Notes: a model not told the origin generated them from the letters alone. 64,000 nt of DNA from Flavobacteriaceae bacterium (GCA_021647985.1 JAKITQ010000003.1:1-64000), one strand, 5' to 3'. Shown: positions 35,148 to 44,221, counted from the first letter of the stretch. Made by a program: numbers and translations.

Positions 35148-35173
35148 ATTTGCCATGCTTATAAGAAGAAATT

Positions 35174-36475
35174 ATGAAGAATACAAAAATTGCAATTATT
35201 GGCTTAGGCTATGTGGGTTTACCTCTGGCTGTTGAGTTTGCAAAAAAATATCAGGTAGTTGGTTTTGACATAAATCAAACTCGAGTTGATGCATTAAAAA
35301 ATAATAAGGATCATACCTTAGAAACCTCATCTGATGAACTAAAATCAGTAAATGTAGATGCATTAGAATCATTACAAAAAAATAAGAGAGGTTTATGGCT
35401 AACATGTAAATTAGAAGAAATTAAAGATGCCAATTTTTATGTGGTGACAGTTCCAACTCCGGTAGATAAAAATAACCGACCAGATTTGACACCACTTTAT
35501 AAAGCAAGTGAAAGTGTAGGTAAAATACTAAAAAGTGACGATGTGGTTGTTTATGAATCTACAGTCTTCCCTGGGGCAACTGAAGATGAATGTATGCCAA
35601 TTTTAGAAAAATTTTCTGGACTAAAGTTTAATAAAGATTTTTATTTAGGCTATTCCCCTGAAAGAATAAACCCAGGAGATAAAGAACATACCGTAACAAA
35701 AATTTTAAAGATCACCTCTGGGTCAACACCAGAGATAGCAGATTATGTTGATGAAGTTTATAAATCGATAATTGTTGCGGGTACATATAAAGCTGCAACC
35801 ATTAAAGTTGCAGAAGCCGCTAAAGTTATTGAAAATGCGCAACGAGATGTTAATATTGCTTTTGTAAATGAATTGTCTAAAATATTTCGTTTGATGAATA
35901 TCGATACCAATGATGTTTTAGAAGCAGCAGGAACCAAATGGAATTTTTTACCTTTCAGACCAGGATTGGTTGGAGGTCATTGTATAGGTGTTGACCCGTA
36001 TTATTTGGCACATAAAGCAATGGAATTAGGTTATAACCCTGAAATTATTTTATCAGGAAGAAGATTAAATGATAGTATGGGGCCTTATGTGGCGCAAGAA
36101 ACTATAAAATTGATGATTAGAAAAGGAATTGCCGTGAACAATTCGAATATACTTGTTTTGGGTATCACCTTTAAAGAAGATTGTCCGGATATTAGAAATA
36201 CACGTGCAATAGATATTATTAAAGAATTGAAATCTTATTCTGTAAATGTTGATGTTTACGACCCTTGGGCTTCCGCCGAAGAAGTTAAACATGAATACAA
36301 TATTGATATTACATCTGCCAAGGAAAATCTAAAGAATAATTATGACGCTATAATTTTAGCTGTTTCTCATAAAGAATTTTTAAAATTAGATTTAGATCAA
36401 TTTGTTAATGGTACACATGTAAAATTTGATGTAAAATCAATTCTTAGCAAAGATATTATTGATAGTAGATTATAA
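35174..36475 (+). CDS. Nucleotide sugar dehydrogenase (UDP-HexNAc or UDP-Glc 6-dehydrogenase family)
   Basis: 433 aa. Rossmann motif GLGYVGLPLAVEFAKKY (residues 8-24). The substrate motif is YESTVFPGATEDECMPILE, the central YSPERINPGDKEHT, Lys in KVAEAAKVIENAQRDVNIAFVNE, the catalytic Cys in GGHCIGVDPYYL (about residue 268), and the C-terminal domain GITFKEDCPDIRNT. The sequence is closest in feel to WbpO/TviB (UDP-N-acetylhexosamine dehydrogenases), but the exact sugar is not certain. It yields a UDP-uronic acid for the polymer. Confidence 0.92.
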   Translation: MKNTKIAIIGLGYVGLPLAVEFAKKYQVVGFDINQTRVDALKNNKDHTLETSSDELKSVNVDALESLQKNKRGLWLTCKLEEIKDANFYVVTVPTPVDKNNRPDLTPLYKASESVGKILKSDDVVVYESTVFPGATEDECMPILEKFSGLKFNKDFYLGYSPERINPGDKEHTVTKILKITSGSTPEIADYVDEVYKSIIVAGTYKAATIKVAEAAKVIENAQRDVNIAFVNELSKIFRLMNIDTNDVLEAAGTKWNFLPFRPGLVGGHCIGVDPYYLAHKAMELGYNPEIILSGRRLNDSMGPYVAQETIKLMIRKGIAVNNSNILVLGITFKEDCPDIRNTRAIDIIKELKSYSVNVDVYDPWASAEEVKHEYNIDITSAKENLKNNYDAIILAVSHKEFLKLDLDQFVNGTHVKFDVKSILSKDIIDSRL

Positions 36476-36511
36476 TTTTTAATCACCAGATAAATTCAAA
36501 TATAATTACTT

Positions 36512-37570
36512 ATGACTGAAAAAAAATATACAGTATTAGTTACCGGTGCCGCTGGATTTATTGGGCATCATTTGTCAAAATTATTAATTAAAGAAGGTTA
36601 TAAAGTTGTTGGATTAGATAATATTAATAATTATTACGACCCGAATTTAAAATTAGCGAGGTTAAAAGATATGAATATCGATACATCTGATATTCAATAC
36701 AATAAAGAAATTGAAGGAGATATTACTTTTGTTAAATTAGATCTGACAGACAAAGATAAAATTAAAGATCTATTCGAGAAATATCGATTTGATTATGTGG
36801 TTAATTTAGCTGCTCAAGCAGGAGTGCGTTATTCTTTAATTAACCCACACTCGTATGTGGATAGTAACATAACAGGTTTTTTAAATATTTTAGAAGCATG
36901 TAGAGCATTTCCGGTTAAACATTTGGTATTTGCTTCATCCAGTTCTGTTTATGGATTAAACCAAAATATTCCTTTTAAAACTAGCGATCATACCGATCAT
37001 CCATTGGCCATGTATGCTGCAAGTAAAAAAGCCAATGAAATGATGGGGCATTCTTATGCGCAATTATTTGATATCCCTTGTACAGGATTGCGATTTTTCA
37101 CCGTTTATGGCCCTTGGGGTAGACCTGATATGGCCTTGCATATATTTACCAAAGCCATTGTAGAAGATAAAGAATTTGAGGTGTTTAATTTTGGTGAAAT
37201 GAGTAGAGATTTTACTTATGTTTTAGATATTGTTGAAAGCGTCAAAAGGTTAATTCCGCTACCGCCAAAACCGAACAATCCAAAATATGATCCAAAACAT
37301 CCAAACCCTGCTGTAAGTTCAGCACCTTATCAAATTTTTAATATTGGTAATAATAGTCCGGTGGCTTTAATGGATTATGTGCATGCTGTTGAAAAAGCAT
37401 TGGGTAAAAAAGGAAAAATTGTATATAAAGAAATACAACCTGGTGATGTACCTTCCACTTATGCTGACGTACAAAGCTTATTTGAATATATTAACTTTAA
37501 ACCTTCTACTACTATTGAGGAAGGAATACAAGTTTTTGTAGATAAATATTTAGAACTAAATAAAAAATGA
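36512..37570 (+). CDS. NAD-dependent epimerase, UDP-glucuronate 4-epimerase-like
   Basis: 352 aa, extended short-chain dehydrogenase. NAD motif GAAGFIGHH (residues 11-19), LDNINNYYDPNLKLARL as in CapI/LpsL-type UDP-glucuronate 4-epimerases, the catalytic Ser in FASSSSVYG, and the YAASKK Tyr/Lys pair. It would convert UDP-glucuronate (or a related uronate made by the neighbouring dehydrogenase) to its galacto form. Its stop overlaps the start of the cysQ gene (ATGA), so the sulfur genes are translationally coupled to the polysaccharide operon. Confidence 0.93.
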   Translation: MTEKKYTVLVTGAAGFIGHHLSKLLIKEGYKVVGLDNINNYYDPNLKLARLKDMNIDTSDIQYNKEIEGDITFVKLDLTDKDKIKDLFEKYRFDYVVNLAAQAGVRYSLINPHSYVDSNITGFLNILEACRAFPVKHLVFASSSSVYGLNQNIPFKTSDHTDHPLAMYAASKKANEMMGHSYAQLFDIPCTGLRFFTVYGPWGRPDMALHIFTKAIVEDKEFEVFNFGEMSRDFTYVLDIVESVKRLIPLPPKPNNPKYDPKHPNPAVSSAPYQIFNIGNNSPVALMDYVHAVEKALGKKGKIVYKEIQPGDVPSTYADVQSLFEYINFKPSTTIEEGIQVFVDKYLELNKK

Positions 37571-38367
37571 ATCTAAATTTAAAAATAGCGATCAAAGCAG
37601 CTGTTGATGGTGGTGCTGAGATCATGAAAATATATCAAAAAGAAGATCTTGGAGTTGAATATAAAGAAGATAACTCTCCGCTTACTTTGGCAGATAAAAA
37701 ATGTAATGATATTATTAATTCTTATTTGATAAATACTGAGTTTCCAATTATAAGTGAAGAGAATAAACAATTAGATTTCTCTGAAAGAAAAGATTGGGAA
37801 ACTTGTTGGATTGTAGATCCGCTTGACGGGACAAAAGAATTTGTTAAACGCAATGGTGAATTTACCGTAAATATTGCTTTGGTTAAAAATGGAATACCAC
37901 AATTGGGTGTGATTTATGTACCCGATACTAAAGAATTATATTTTGCAGATGTTAATAAAAAAAATGCTTCTAAGGTTGTTTTAATCAAGCATGAAATAAA
38001 TGTTGATGATTTGGATTTGAGCTTAAATAATATTAAGCCAAATAAGTTGAATAAAAAAATGCTTAAAGTTGTGGGAAGTAGATCTCATATGAGTGAGGCT
38101 ACTCAGGATTTTGTGGATTCGATGAAAGATGACTTTGATGAGGTAGAAATTGTTTCCAAAGGAAGTTCTTTAAAATTTTGCTTGGTTGCAGAAGGCAAAG
38201 CAGATGTATATCCAAGATTTGCTCCGACCATGGAATGGGATACTGCTGCTGGTCAAGCAATATGTGAAGCTGTAGGGTTAAAGGTTATTTCTAATGATAC
38301 AAATAAACCTTTACTTTATAATAAGGAAAATTTATTGAATCCATGGTTTTCGGTTTCAAAATGTTGA
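37567..38367 (+). CDS. cysQ: 3'(2'),5'-bisphosphate nucleotidase
   Basis: 266 aa, inositol-monophosphatase fold. The metal motifs are EENK (Glu), WIVDPLDGTKEFVKRNGEFTVNIAL (Asp-Pro-Leu-Asp-Gly-Thr) and APTMEWDTAAGQAICEA (Trp-Asp). It hydrolyses PAP to AMP and phosphate, removing the by-product of PAPS-dependent sulfotransferases or PAPS reductase. The 4-bp overlap with the epimerase gene and its place just before cysC, cysD and cysN support a role in sulfation or assimilation. Confidence 0.93.
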   Translation: MNLNLKIAIKAAVDGGAEIMKIYQKEDLGVEYKEDNSPLTLADKKCNDIINSYLINTEFPIISEENKQLDFSERKDWETCWIVDPLDGTKEFVKRNGEFTVNIALVKNGIPQLGVIYVPDTKELYFADVNKKNASKVVLIKHEINVDDLDLSLNNIKPNKLNKKMLKVVGSRSHMSEATQDFVDSMKDDFDEVEIVSKGSSLKFCLVAEGKADVYPRFAPTMEWDTAAGQAICEAVGLKVISNDTNKPLLYNKENLLNPWFSVSKC

Positions 38368-38789
38368 AAGATAAATCATATAAACGACACTTAGCAAAAA
38401 CCATAACCTGGAGAATTGTTGCAACGACAGATACAATAATTTTATCATGGATAATTACAGGAAGCCCAATTTTTGGATTAAAAATTGGACTAACTGAACT
38501 TGTCACCAAAATGGTTTTATACTTTGTACATGAAAGAGTGTGGTTTAAAGTTAATATAACAAAAGATGGTAAAATCTTAGAAAGCAGAAAACGTCATTTG
38601 GCAAAAGCTTTTACTTGGCGATCCATAGGTTCTTTAGATACAATTATTATAGCATGGTTTATTACAGGCAACCCATTAACAGGGTTGAAAATAGGATTTG
38701 CAGAAATAATTACCAAAATGGTATTTTATTACTTCCATGAAAGAGTTTGGATTAGATTAAACTACGGTTTAGACCAAAGAAAAAATTAA
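38361..38789 (+). CDS. DUF2061 membrane protein, two tandem copies of the domain
   Basis: 142 aa from the ATG of MLKDKSYKRH; an in-frame ATG 18 bases earlier would add six residues. Two homologous halves are obvious: KRHLAKTITWRIVATTDTIILSWIITG ... FVHERVWF and KRHLAKAFTWRSIGSLDTIIIAWFITG ... FHERVWI. Each has two membrane segments. Known members of DUF2061 have no proven function; in many Bacteroidota they sit in sulfate assimilation operons as here. It overlaps cysQ by 7 bp. A part in sulfate or PAPS handling is inference. Confidence 0.88.
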   Translation: MLKDKSYKRHLAKTITWRIVATTDTIILSWIITGSPIFGLKIGLTELVTKMVLYFVHERVWFKVNITKDGKILESRKRHLAKAFTWRSIGSLDTIIIAWFITGNPLTGLKIGFAEIITKMVFYYFHERVWIRLNYGLDQRKN

Positions 38790-38793
38790 TAGT

Positions 38794-39390
38794 ATGGATA
38801 AAAATATAATAAAACACGATTATATTGTTTCTAAAAAAGATAGAAAAAAATTAAATAAACAAAATTCTTTTTTAATTTGGTTTACGGGTTTATCTGGTTC
38901 TGGCAAGTCTACCATAGCAAATGCGCTAGAGCATAAATTACACCAATCGGGTTATAAAACATATGCCTTAGATGGTGATAATATACGTAAAGGGATAAAT
39001 AACGATTTAAATTTTAGCCCGAATGATCGCACTGAAAATATTAGAAGAATAGCCGAAATAGCCAATTTAATGATTGATGCCGGACTTATAGTTTTGGCAG
39101 CTTTTGTATCACCCTATAAAAAAGATAGGGAAAGTATAGTAAATATTGTAGGAATTGATAACTTTGTCGAAATTTTTATAAATACTTCTATTGAAGAATG
39201 TGAAAAAAGAGATGTAAAGGGCTTGTACAAAAAGGCTAGAGCTGGTGAAATAAAAGATTTCACGGGCGTTAATGCTCCTTATGAAGCGCCGATAAATCCT
39301 GATGTTGAACTTGTTACAGATAACATGACAGTAGTAGAAGCTGTCGAAAAAATATATAAAGTAATCCAATTAAAATTAAAGAATGAATAA
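38794..39390 (+). CDS. cysC: Adenylyl-sulfate kinase
   Basis: 198 aa. Walker A GLSGSGKST at 32-40; APS-binding DGDNIRKGINNDLNFSPNDRTENIRR; the Ser/Lys region AAFVSPYKKDRE; and the lid KARAGEIKDFTGVNAPYEAP. It phosphorylates adenosine 5'-phosphosulfate to PAPS in the cytosol. Its stop overlaps the cysD start by 8 bp. With cysD and cysN it makes a full sulfate activation pathway; no PAPS reductase or sulfite reductase gene is in the window. Confidence 0.97.
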   Translation: MDKNIIKHDYIVSKKDRKKLNKQNSFLIWFTGLSGSGKSTIANALEHKLHQSGYKTYALDGDNIRKGINNDLNFSPNDRTENIRRIAEIANLMIDAGLIVLAAFVSPYKKDRESIVNIVGIDNFVEIFINTSIEECEKRDVKGLYKKARAGEIKDFTGVNAPYEAPINPDVELVTDNMTVVEAVEKIYKVIQLKLKNE

Positions 39391-40288
39391 GTATTTTTTA
39401 AATTATTTAGATGAATTAGAATCTGAGGCCGTCTATGTATTGCGAGAAGTGTACGCACAGTTTCAAAATCCAGTAATATTATTTTCTGGAGGTAAAGACT
39501 CTATAGTATTGGCGCATTTAGCAAATAAAGCATTTTATCCCGCAAAGATTCCTTTTCCTCTTATGCATATTGATACTGGGCATAATTTTCCTGAAACAAT
39601 TCAGTTTAGAGATGATTTGATAAAAGAACTTGGTGCTCAATTGATTGTAGGCTCTGTGCAAGAAGCGATCGACAATAAAAGGGTAGTTGAAGAAAGAGGT
39701 AAAAATGCAACTCGTAATGAGCTTCAAATTACTACTTTATTAGATGCTATTGAAAGTAATCAAATTGATTGCGCAATTGGTGGAGGTCGTCGTGATGAAG
39801 AAAAGGCAAGAGCAAAAGAAAGGTTTTTCTCCCATAGAGATGATTTTGGACAATGGTCACCAAAAAATCAACGCCCCGAATTATGGAACTTGTTTAATGG
39901 GAAAATGCACCATGGTGAACATTTTAGAGCTTTTCCGATAAGTAACTGGACAGAAATGGATGTATGGAACTATATTCAAAGAGAAAATATTGCTATTCCA
40001 TCTTTGTATTTTGCTCATAATAGAGATGTTGTTTTTAGAAATGGAAGTTGGATTCCTGTTTCAGAGTATTTAATTATACAGGAGAACGATAAGGTAGAAA
40101 ATAAAAAAATTCGTTTTCGAACATTAGGCGATATTACAATTACCGGTGGAATTGAAAGTGAAGCAGATACCTTAGAGAAGATTGTGGAAGAAGTATCGGC
40201 AATGAGAGAGACAGAACGTGGAAATAGATCGGATGACAAACGATCTGAATCATCTATGGAAGATAGAAAGAGAATGGGGTATTTTTAA
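39383..40288 (+). CDS. cysD: Sulfate adenylyltransferase subunit 2
   Basis: 301 aa, PAPS reductase/ATP sulfurylase small-subunit fold. The PP-loop-like motif is LFSGGKDSIVLAHLA (about 33-47). MHIDTGHNFPETIQFRD, GGGRRDEEKARAKERFFSHRDDFGQWSPKNQRPELW and the basic C-terminal MEDRKRMGYF are all typical of CysD. It forms ATP sulfurylase with CysN and produces APS from ATP and sulfate. Confidence 0.97.
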   Translation: MNKYFLNYLDELESEAVYVLREVYAQFQNPVILFSGGKDSIVLAHLANKAFYPAKIPFPLMHIDTGHNFPETIQFRDDLIKELGAQLIVGSVQEAIDNKRVVEERGKNATRNELQITTLLDAIESNQIDCAIGGGRRDEEKARAKERFFSHRDDFGQWSPKNQRPELWNLFNGKMHHGEHFRAFPISNWTEMDVWNYIQRENIAIPSLYFAHNRDVVFRNGSWIPVSEYLIIQENDKVENKKIRFRTLGDITITGGIESEADTLEKIVEEVSAMRETERGNRSDDKRSESSMEDRKRMGYF

Positions 40289-40344
40289 TTCTGAATTTAT
40301 TTCAGGACACTTTTAATAATTGATAATTTACTAAACAAAATAAA

Positions 40345-41601
40345 ATGAGCATAAATAACAACCAACTTTTACGTTTTACTACAGCAGGTAGTGTTGATGA
40401 TGGTAAAAGTACTTTGATAGGAAGATTATTATATGATTCAAAATCTATTTTTGAAGATCAAATTGCTGCTGTTGAAAAAACAAGTAAGCGCAAAGGATTA
40501 GAAACAGTTGATTTGGCTTTATTTACAGACGGCTTAAAAGATGAAAGAGAACAAGGTATTACTATTGATGTTGCCTACAGATATTTTACTACGCCAAAAC
40601 GAAAATTTATAATTGCTGATACGCCAGGACATATACAATATACTCGAAATATGGTAACAGGTGCATCTACTGCAAATGTTGCAATAGTTTTAATTGATGC
40701 GAGAAAAGGTGTTATTGAGCAAACCAAAAGACATTCGTTTATTGCGTCTTTATTACAAATATCACATGTTATAGTTTGTGTAAATAAAATGGACCTGGTT
40801 GATTACAAAGAAGAAGTTTTTAATGATATTGTACATCAATATGAAGAAATATCTTCTAAAATGAGCTTTAAGGATGTTCGATATATACCGATAAGTGCTT
40901 TATTGGGAGATAATGTAGTAAACAGATCTAAGAATATGGCTTGGTATCAAGATGCTCCTTTGCTACATACTTTAGAAACAATTTATATTGTTAGTGACAA
41001 TAATATGGTAGATGCACGTTTTCCGGTGCAAACCGTTTTAAGACCCCAAGACAAAGAACATAGAGATTATCGTGGTTATGCAGGAACCATTGCAGGAGGT
41101 ATTTTTAGGGTAGGTGATGAGGTTAATTTATTGCCATCTGGATTTAGCTCTAAAATTAAAAGCATTAATAAATATGATAATTATATTAAAGAAGCTTTTG
41201 AAGGTATGAGCGTGGCAATTACTTTAGAAGATGATATTGATCTAAGTAGGGGAGATATGATTGTTAAAAAGAATAATTTACCTGAAAAAACACAAGATTT
41301 ATCGGCAATGATTTGCTGGTTTCATAATGATCCGGCAAGACCAAGAGCTAAATATATTTTAAAACACACAACCAATGAACCTATGGCAATGATAAGAGAG
41401 GTAGAGTACAAAGTAAATATTGATACTTTAAAAAGAGATGACTCTGATATAGAAATTGGTATGAATGATATTTGTAAGGTAAAAATTAGAACTACTTCAC
41501 CGATAATGAAAGATAAATACGCAAGAAATCGTAAAACGGGTAGTTTTATATTAATTGATGAAGGAACCAATGAAACAGTTGCTGCAGGTATGCTGCTATA
41601 A
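40345..41601 (+). CDS. cysN: Sulfate adenylyltransferase subunit 1 (GTPase)
   Basis: 418 aa. G1 GSVDDGKSTLIGR (about 16-28), the switch region DGLKDEREQGITIDVAYRYF, G3 DTPGH, G4 NKMD and two C-terminal beta-barrel domains. The length matches stand-alone CysN without a fused CysC domain, consistent with the separate cysC gene. GTP hydrolysis drives APS formation by CysD. Last gene of the polysaccharide-sulfate operon, followed by a strong terminator. Confidence 0.97.
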   Translation: MSINNNQLLRFTTAGSVDDGKSTLIGRLLYDSKSIFEDQIAAVEKTSKRKGLETVDLALFTDGLKDEREQGITIDVAYRYFTTPKRKFIIADTPGHIQYTRNMVTGASTANVAIVLIDARKGVIEQTKRHSFIASLLQISHVIVCVNKMDLVDYKEEVFNDIVHQYEEISSKMSFKDVRYIPISALLGDNVVNRSKNMAWYQDAPLLHTLETIYIVSDNNMVDARFPVQTVLRPQDKEHRDYRGYAGTIAGGIFRVGDEVNLLPSGFSSKIKSINKYDNYIKEAFEGMSVAITLEDDIDLSRGDMIVKKNNLPEKTQDLSAMICWFHNDPARPRAKYILKHTTNEPMAMIREVEYKVNIDTLKRDDSDIEIGMNDICKVKIRTTSPIMKDKYARNRKTGSFILIDEGTNETVAAGMLL

Positions 41602-41626
41602 GATTTACAAGAACATAATTAGAATT

Positions 41627-41657
41627 AAAAGACTGTTAGATAAAACAGTCTTTTTTT
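41627..41657 (+). terminator. Rho-independent terminator after cysN
   Basis: AAAAGACTGTT and AACAGTCTTTT form an 11-bp stem around a 6-nt loop, followed by a T-run. Confidence 0.88.
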
Positions 41658-41695
41658 ATGTAAAAAATCATAGATTAGATACAATAATAATCAAC

Positions 41696-41703
41696 TATAT
41701 TTG
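41696..41703 (+). promoter_or_regulatory. -7 box for ychF
   Basis: TATATTTG, a full consensus match 22 bases before the start codon. Confidence 0.5.
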
Positions 41704-41725
41704 CACTCTTTTAAAAATGAAATAA

Positions 41726-42820
41726 ATGAAAGCTGGAATTGTAGGATTACCAAATGTTGGAAAATCAACATTGTTCAATTGTTTGTCAAATGCCAAGGCA
41801 CAATCGGCAAACTTTCCGTTTTGTACCATTGAACCAAATATAGGTATAGTAAATGTGCCCGATTCAAGATTAGAAAAATTAGAAGAACTTGTAAATCCTG
41901 AACGAGTAATGCCTGCTACAGTTGAAATTGTAGATATTGCTGGTCTAGTAAAAGGTGCTAGTAAAGGTGAGGGACTGGGAAATAAATTTTTAGGGAATAT
42001 TCGTGAAACCGATGCTATTATTCACGTATTGCGCTGTTTTGATAATGATAACATTATACATGTTGATACTACAATTGACCCGATAAGAGATAAAGAGACT
42101 ATTGATTTTGAGTTGCAATTAAAAGATCTTGAAACTGTAGAAAAGAAATTAGAAAAGGTTAAAAAAGCATCAAGAACGGGAGATAAGCAAGCCTTAAAAG
42201 AATTAAGCGTTCTAACAAAGGTAAAAGATAGTCTAGAAAGCGCGATTTCCGTAAGAGCAATTGAACTTACAGATAAAGAAAGAGATGAATTTATAAGCCC
42301 TTTACAGTTGTTAACTGATAAGCCAGTTTTATATGTTTGTAATGTTGACGAAGCATCTGCAGTAAAAGGAAACAAATATGTTGATGCGGTAAAAAATTCT
42401 ATTGAAAATGAAAATGCTGAAATTATTATACTGGCTGTAGGTACAGAGGCAGATATTGTAGAATTAGAAGAATATGAAGAACGTCAAATGTTTTTGGAGG
42501 ATTTAGGGCTAGACGAACCAGGAGCATCTAAACTTATTCGTGCAGCCTATAATTTATTAAACTTACAAACCTATTTTACTGCTGGTGTTAAAGAAGTTAG
42601 AGCCTGGACTATACACATTGGAGATTCAGCACCCCAAGCGGCTGGTGTTATTCATACCGATTTTGAAAAAGGTTTTATACGTGCAGAGGTTATTAAATAT
42701 AATGATTTTATTGAATACGGTAGTGAAGCAAAAGTACGTGAGGCAGGAAAATTAGGTGTTGAAGGAAAAGAATATATTGTACAAGATGGTGATATGATGA
42801 ATTTTAGATTTAATGTTTAA
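41726..42820 (+). CDS. ychF: Redox-regulated ATPase YchF (Obg-like)
   Basis: 364 aa. G1 GLPNVGKSTLFN at 7-18, PNIGIVNVPDSRLEKL, the G3 region DIAGLVKGASKGEGLGNKFLGNIRE, and the NVDE version of G4 that shifts nucleotide preference to ATP. A helical coiled-coil insert (about 120-200) and a C-terminal TGS domain (YFTAGVKEVRAWTIHIGDSAPQAAGVIHTDF) follow. It is a universally conserved translation-associated ATPase. Confidence 0.97.
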   Translation: MKAGIVGLPNVGKSTLFNCLSNAKAQSANFPFCTIEPNIGIVNVPDSRLEKLEELVNPERVMPATVEIVDIAGLVKGASKGEGLGNKFLGNIRETDAIIHVLRCFDNDNIIHVDTTIDPIRDKETIDFELQLKDLETVEKKLEKVKKASRTGDKQALKELSVLTKVKDSLESAISVRAIELTDKERDEFISPLQLLTDKPVLYVCNVDEASAVKGNKYVDAVKNSIENENAEIIILAVGTEADIVELEEYEERQMFLEDLGLDEPGASKLIRAAYNLLNLQTYFTAGVKEVRAWTIHIGDSAPQAAGVIHTDFEKGFIRAEVIKYNDFIEYGSEAKVREAGKLGVEGKEYIVQDGDMMNFRFNV

Positions 42821-43058
42821 AATGTGATTCCCACGAAAGTGGAAATACTATTATTTTATCTAATACCTTAAATCCGAAAGGGTTTTCGTAGCGAAAAGTC
42901 TAAATGTCTGTTAGTGTTGGTCTAGCACATAAAAAAGTAACGCAGGCATATCACTAGATATGGTGAGTAAGTTTTTTTGAGCATTGTCAACAATGACAGG
43001 CAGTTAGGCTTTGCAGTAGAAATACTCTTACGGATTTAAGGTAATAATATAAAAGTAT
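42821..43058. repeat. Intergenic region with REP-like hairpins
   Basis: There is no gene in these 238 bp. Short inverted repeats follow each other: GATTCCCAC-GAAA-GTGGAA (42825-42843), which resembles the REP type GATTCCC..GGGAAT; TTTTCG-TAG-CGAAAA (42883-42897); a TCAC...GTGA pair near 42950-42965 before a T-run; and CATTGT-CA-ACAATG (about 42982-42995). The composition is more GC-rich than nearby spacers. Possibly a decayed repeat array, or a terminator plus leader. Confidence 0.45.
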
Positions 43059-44189
43059 ATGATTTTTGATATAAAAGGTTTAGACCAAAAAAGTTCTGCA
43101 AGAGCAGGGGAAATAACAACAGATCACGGTAAAATTCAAACACCGATTTTCATGCCAGTGGGAACTGTTGCTTCTGTAAAAGGAGTGCACCAAACTGAAT
43201 TAAAGGAAGATATCAATGCAGATATTATTCTTGGAAATACTTACCACTTATATCTTAGACCTCAAACTAAAATTTTAGAAAAGGCAGGAGGATTGCATAA
43301 ATTTATGAACTGGGATCGACCATTATTAACAGATTCAGGAGGTTATCAAGTCTATTCATTATCCGATAGTAGAAAGATAAAAGAAGAAGGGGTGAATTTT
43401 AAATCGCATATTGATGGATCATCACATTTTTTTTCTCCAGAATTTTCTATGGAAATTCAAAGAATTATTGGTGCTGATATTTTTATGGCCTTTGATGAAT
43501 GTACACCGTATCCTTGTGATTATAATTATGCCAAACGTTCTATGCATATGACCCATCGTTGGTTAGAAAGATGTATACAATGGTTAGATAAAAACCCTGA
43601 AAAATACGGTTATAAACAAACTTTTTTTCCAATAGTCCAAGGAAGTACTTATAAAGATTTGCGTAAACAATCGGCTGAGTATATTGCTAGTGTAGGGGCA
43701 GAAGGTAATGCAATTGGTGGCTTGTCGGTTGGTGAACCAGCAGATGAAATGTATGCAATGACGGAGATAGTTACAGATATATTGCCAAAAGATAAACCAA
43801 GGTATTTAATGGGGGTAGGAACTCCTATCAATATTTTAGAAAATATTGCCTTAGGTATTGATATGTTTGACTGTGTTATGCCCACTAGAAATGCGCGTAA
43901 TGGTATGCTATTTACTGCTTATGGATCGATTAATATAAAAAATAAAAAGTGGGAAGATGATTTTTCAGCTATTGATGCAATGGGTATTACCACTGTAGAC
44001 ACCTATTATTCAAAGGCCTATTTACGACACTTATTTGCTGCAAAGGAATATTTAGGAAAACAAATTGCAACAATTCACAATCTTGGGTTTTACCTTTGGT
44101 TGGTTCGTGAAGCTAGAAAGCATATATTAGCAGGAGATTTTACCGAATGGAAAAACAAGATGGTAAAACAAATGGACAATAGGTTGTAA
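43059..44189 (+). CDS. tgt: tRNA-guanine transglycosylase (queuine tRNA-ribosyltransferase)
   Basis: 376 aa, TIM barrel. FMPVGTVASVKGV, the catalytic Asp region LLTDSGGYQVYSLSD (about 89-103), FSMEIQRIIGADIFMAFDECTPY, GGLSVGEP, and the second catalytic region DMFDCVMPTRNARNG. It exchanges guanine 34 for preQ1 in tRNAs for Asn, Asp, His and Tyr. The usual zinc triad CxCxxC before YSRAYL is missing: the aligned stretch is MGITTVDTYYSKAYL, while the His of TIHNL is kept. I recall the same in other Bacteroidota. Confidence 0.96.
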   Translation: MIFDIKGLDQKSSARAGEITTDHGKIQTPIFMPVGTVASVKGVHQTELKEDINADIILGNTYHLYLRPQTKILEKAGGLHKFMNWDRPLLTDSGGYQVYSLSDSRKIKEEGVNFKSHIDGSSHFFSPEFSMEIQRIIGADIFMAFDECTPYPCDYNYAKRSMHMTHRWLERCIQWLDKNPEKYGYKQTFFPIVQGSTYKDLRKQSAEYIASVGAEGNAIGGLSVGEPADEMYAMTEIVTDILPKDKPRYLMGVGTPINILENIALGIDMFDCVMPTRNARNGMLFTAYGSINIKNKKWEDDFSAIDAMGITTVDTYYSKAYLRHLFAAKEYLGKQIATIHNLGFYLWLVREARKHILAGDFTEWKNKMVKQMDNRL

Positions 44190-44221
44190 AAATATTTAAT
44201 TGTAAAAGGCATTTCACCGGT

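Noticed and set aside
38343-38360. Earlier ATG for the DUF2061 protein
   Set aside because: It adds only MVFGFK, which reads from within the cysQ coding region; the second ATG gives the expected charged start before the first repeat.
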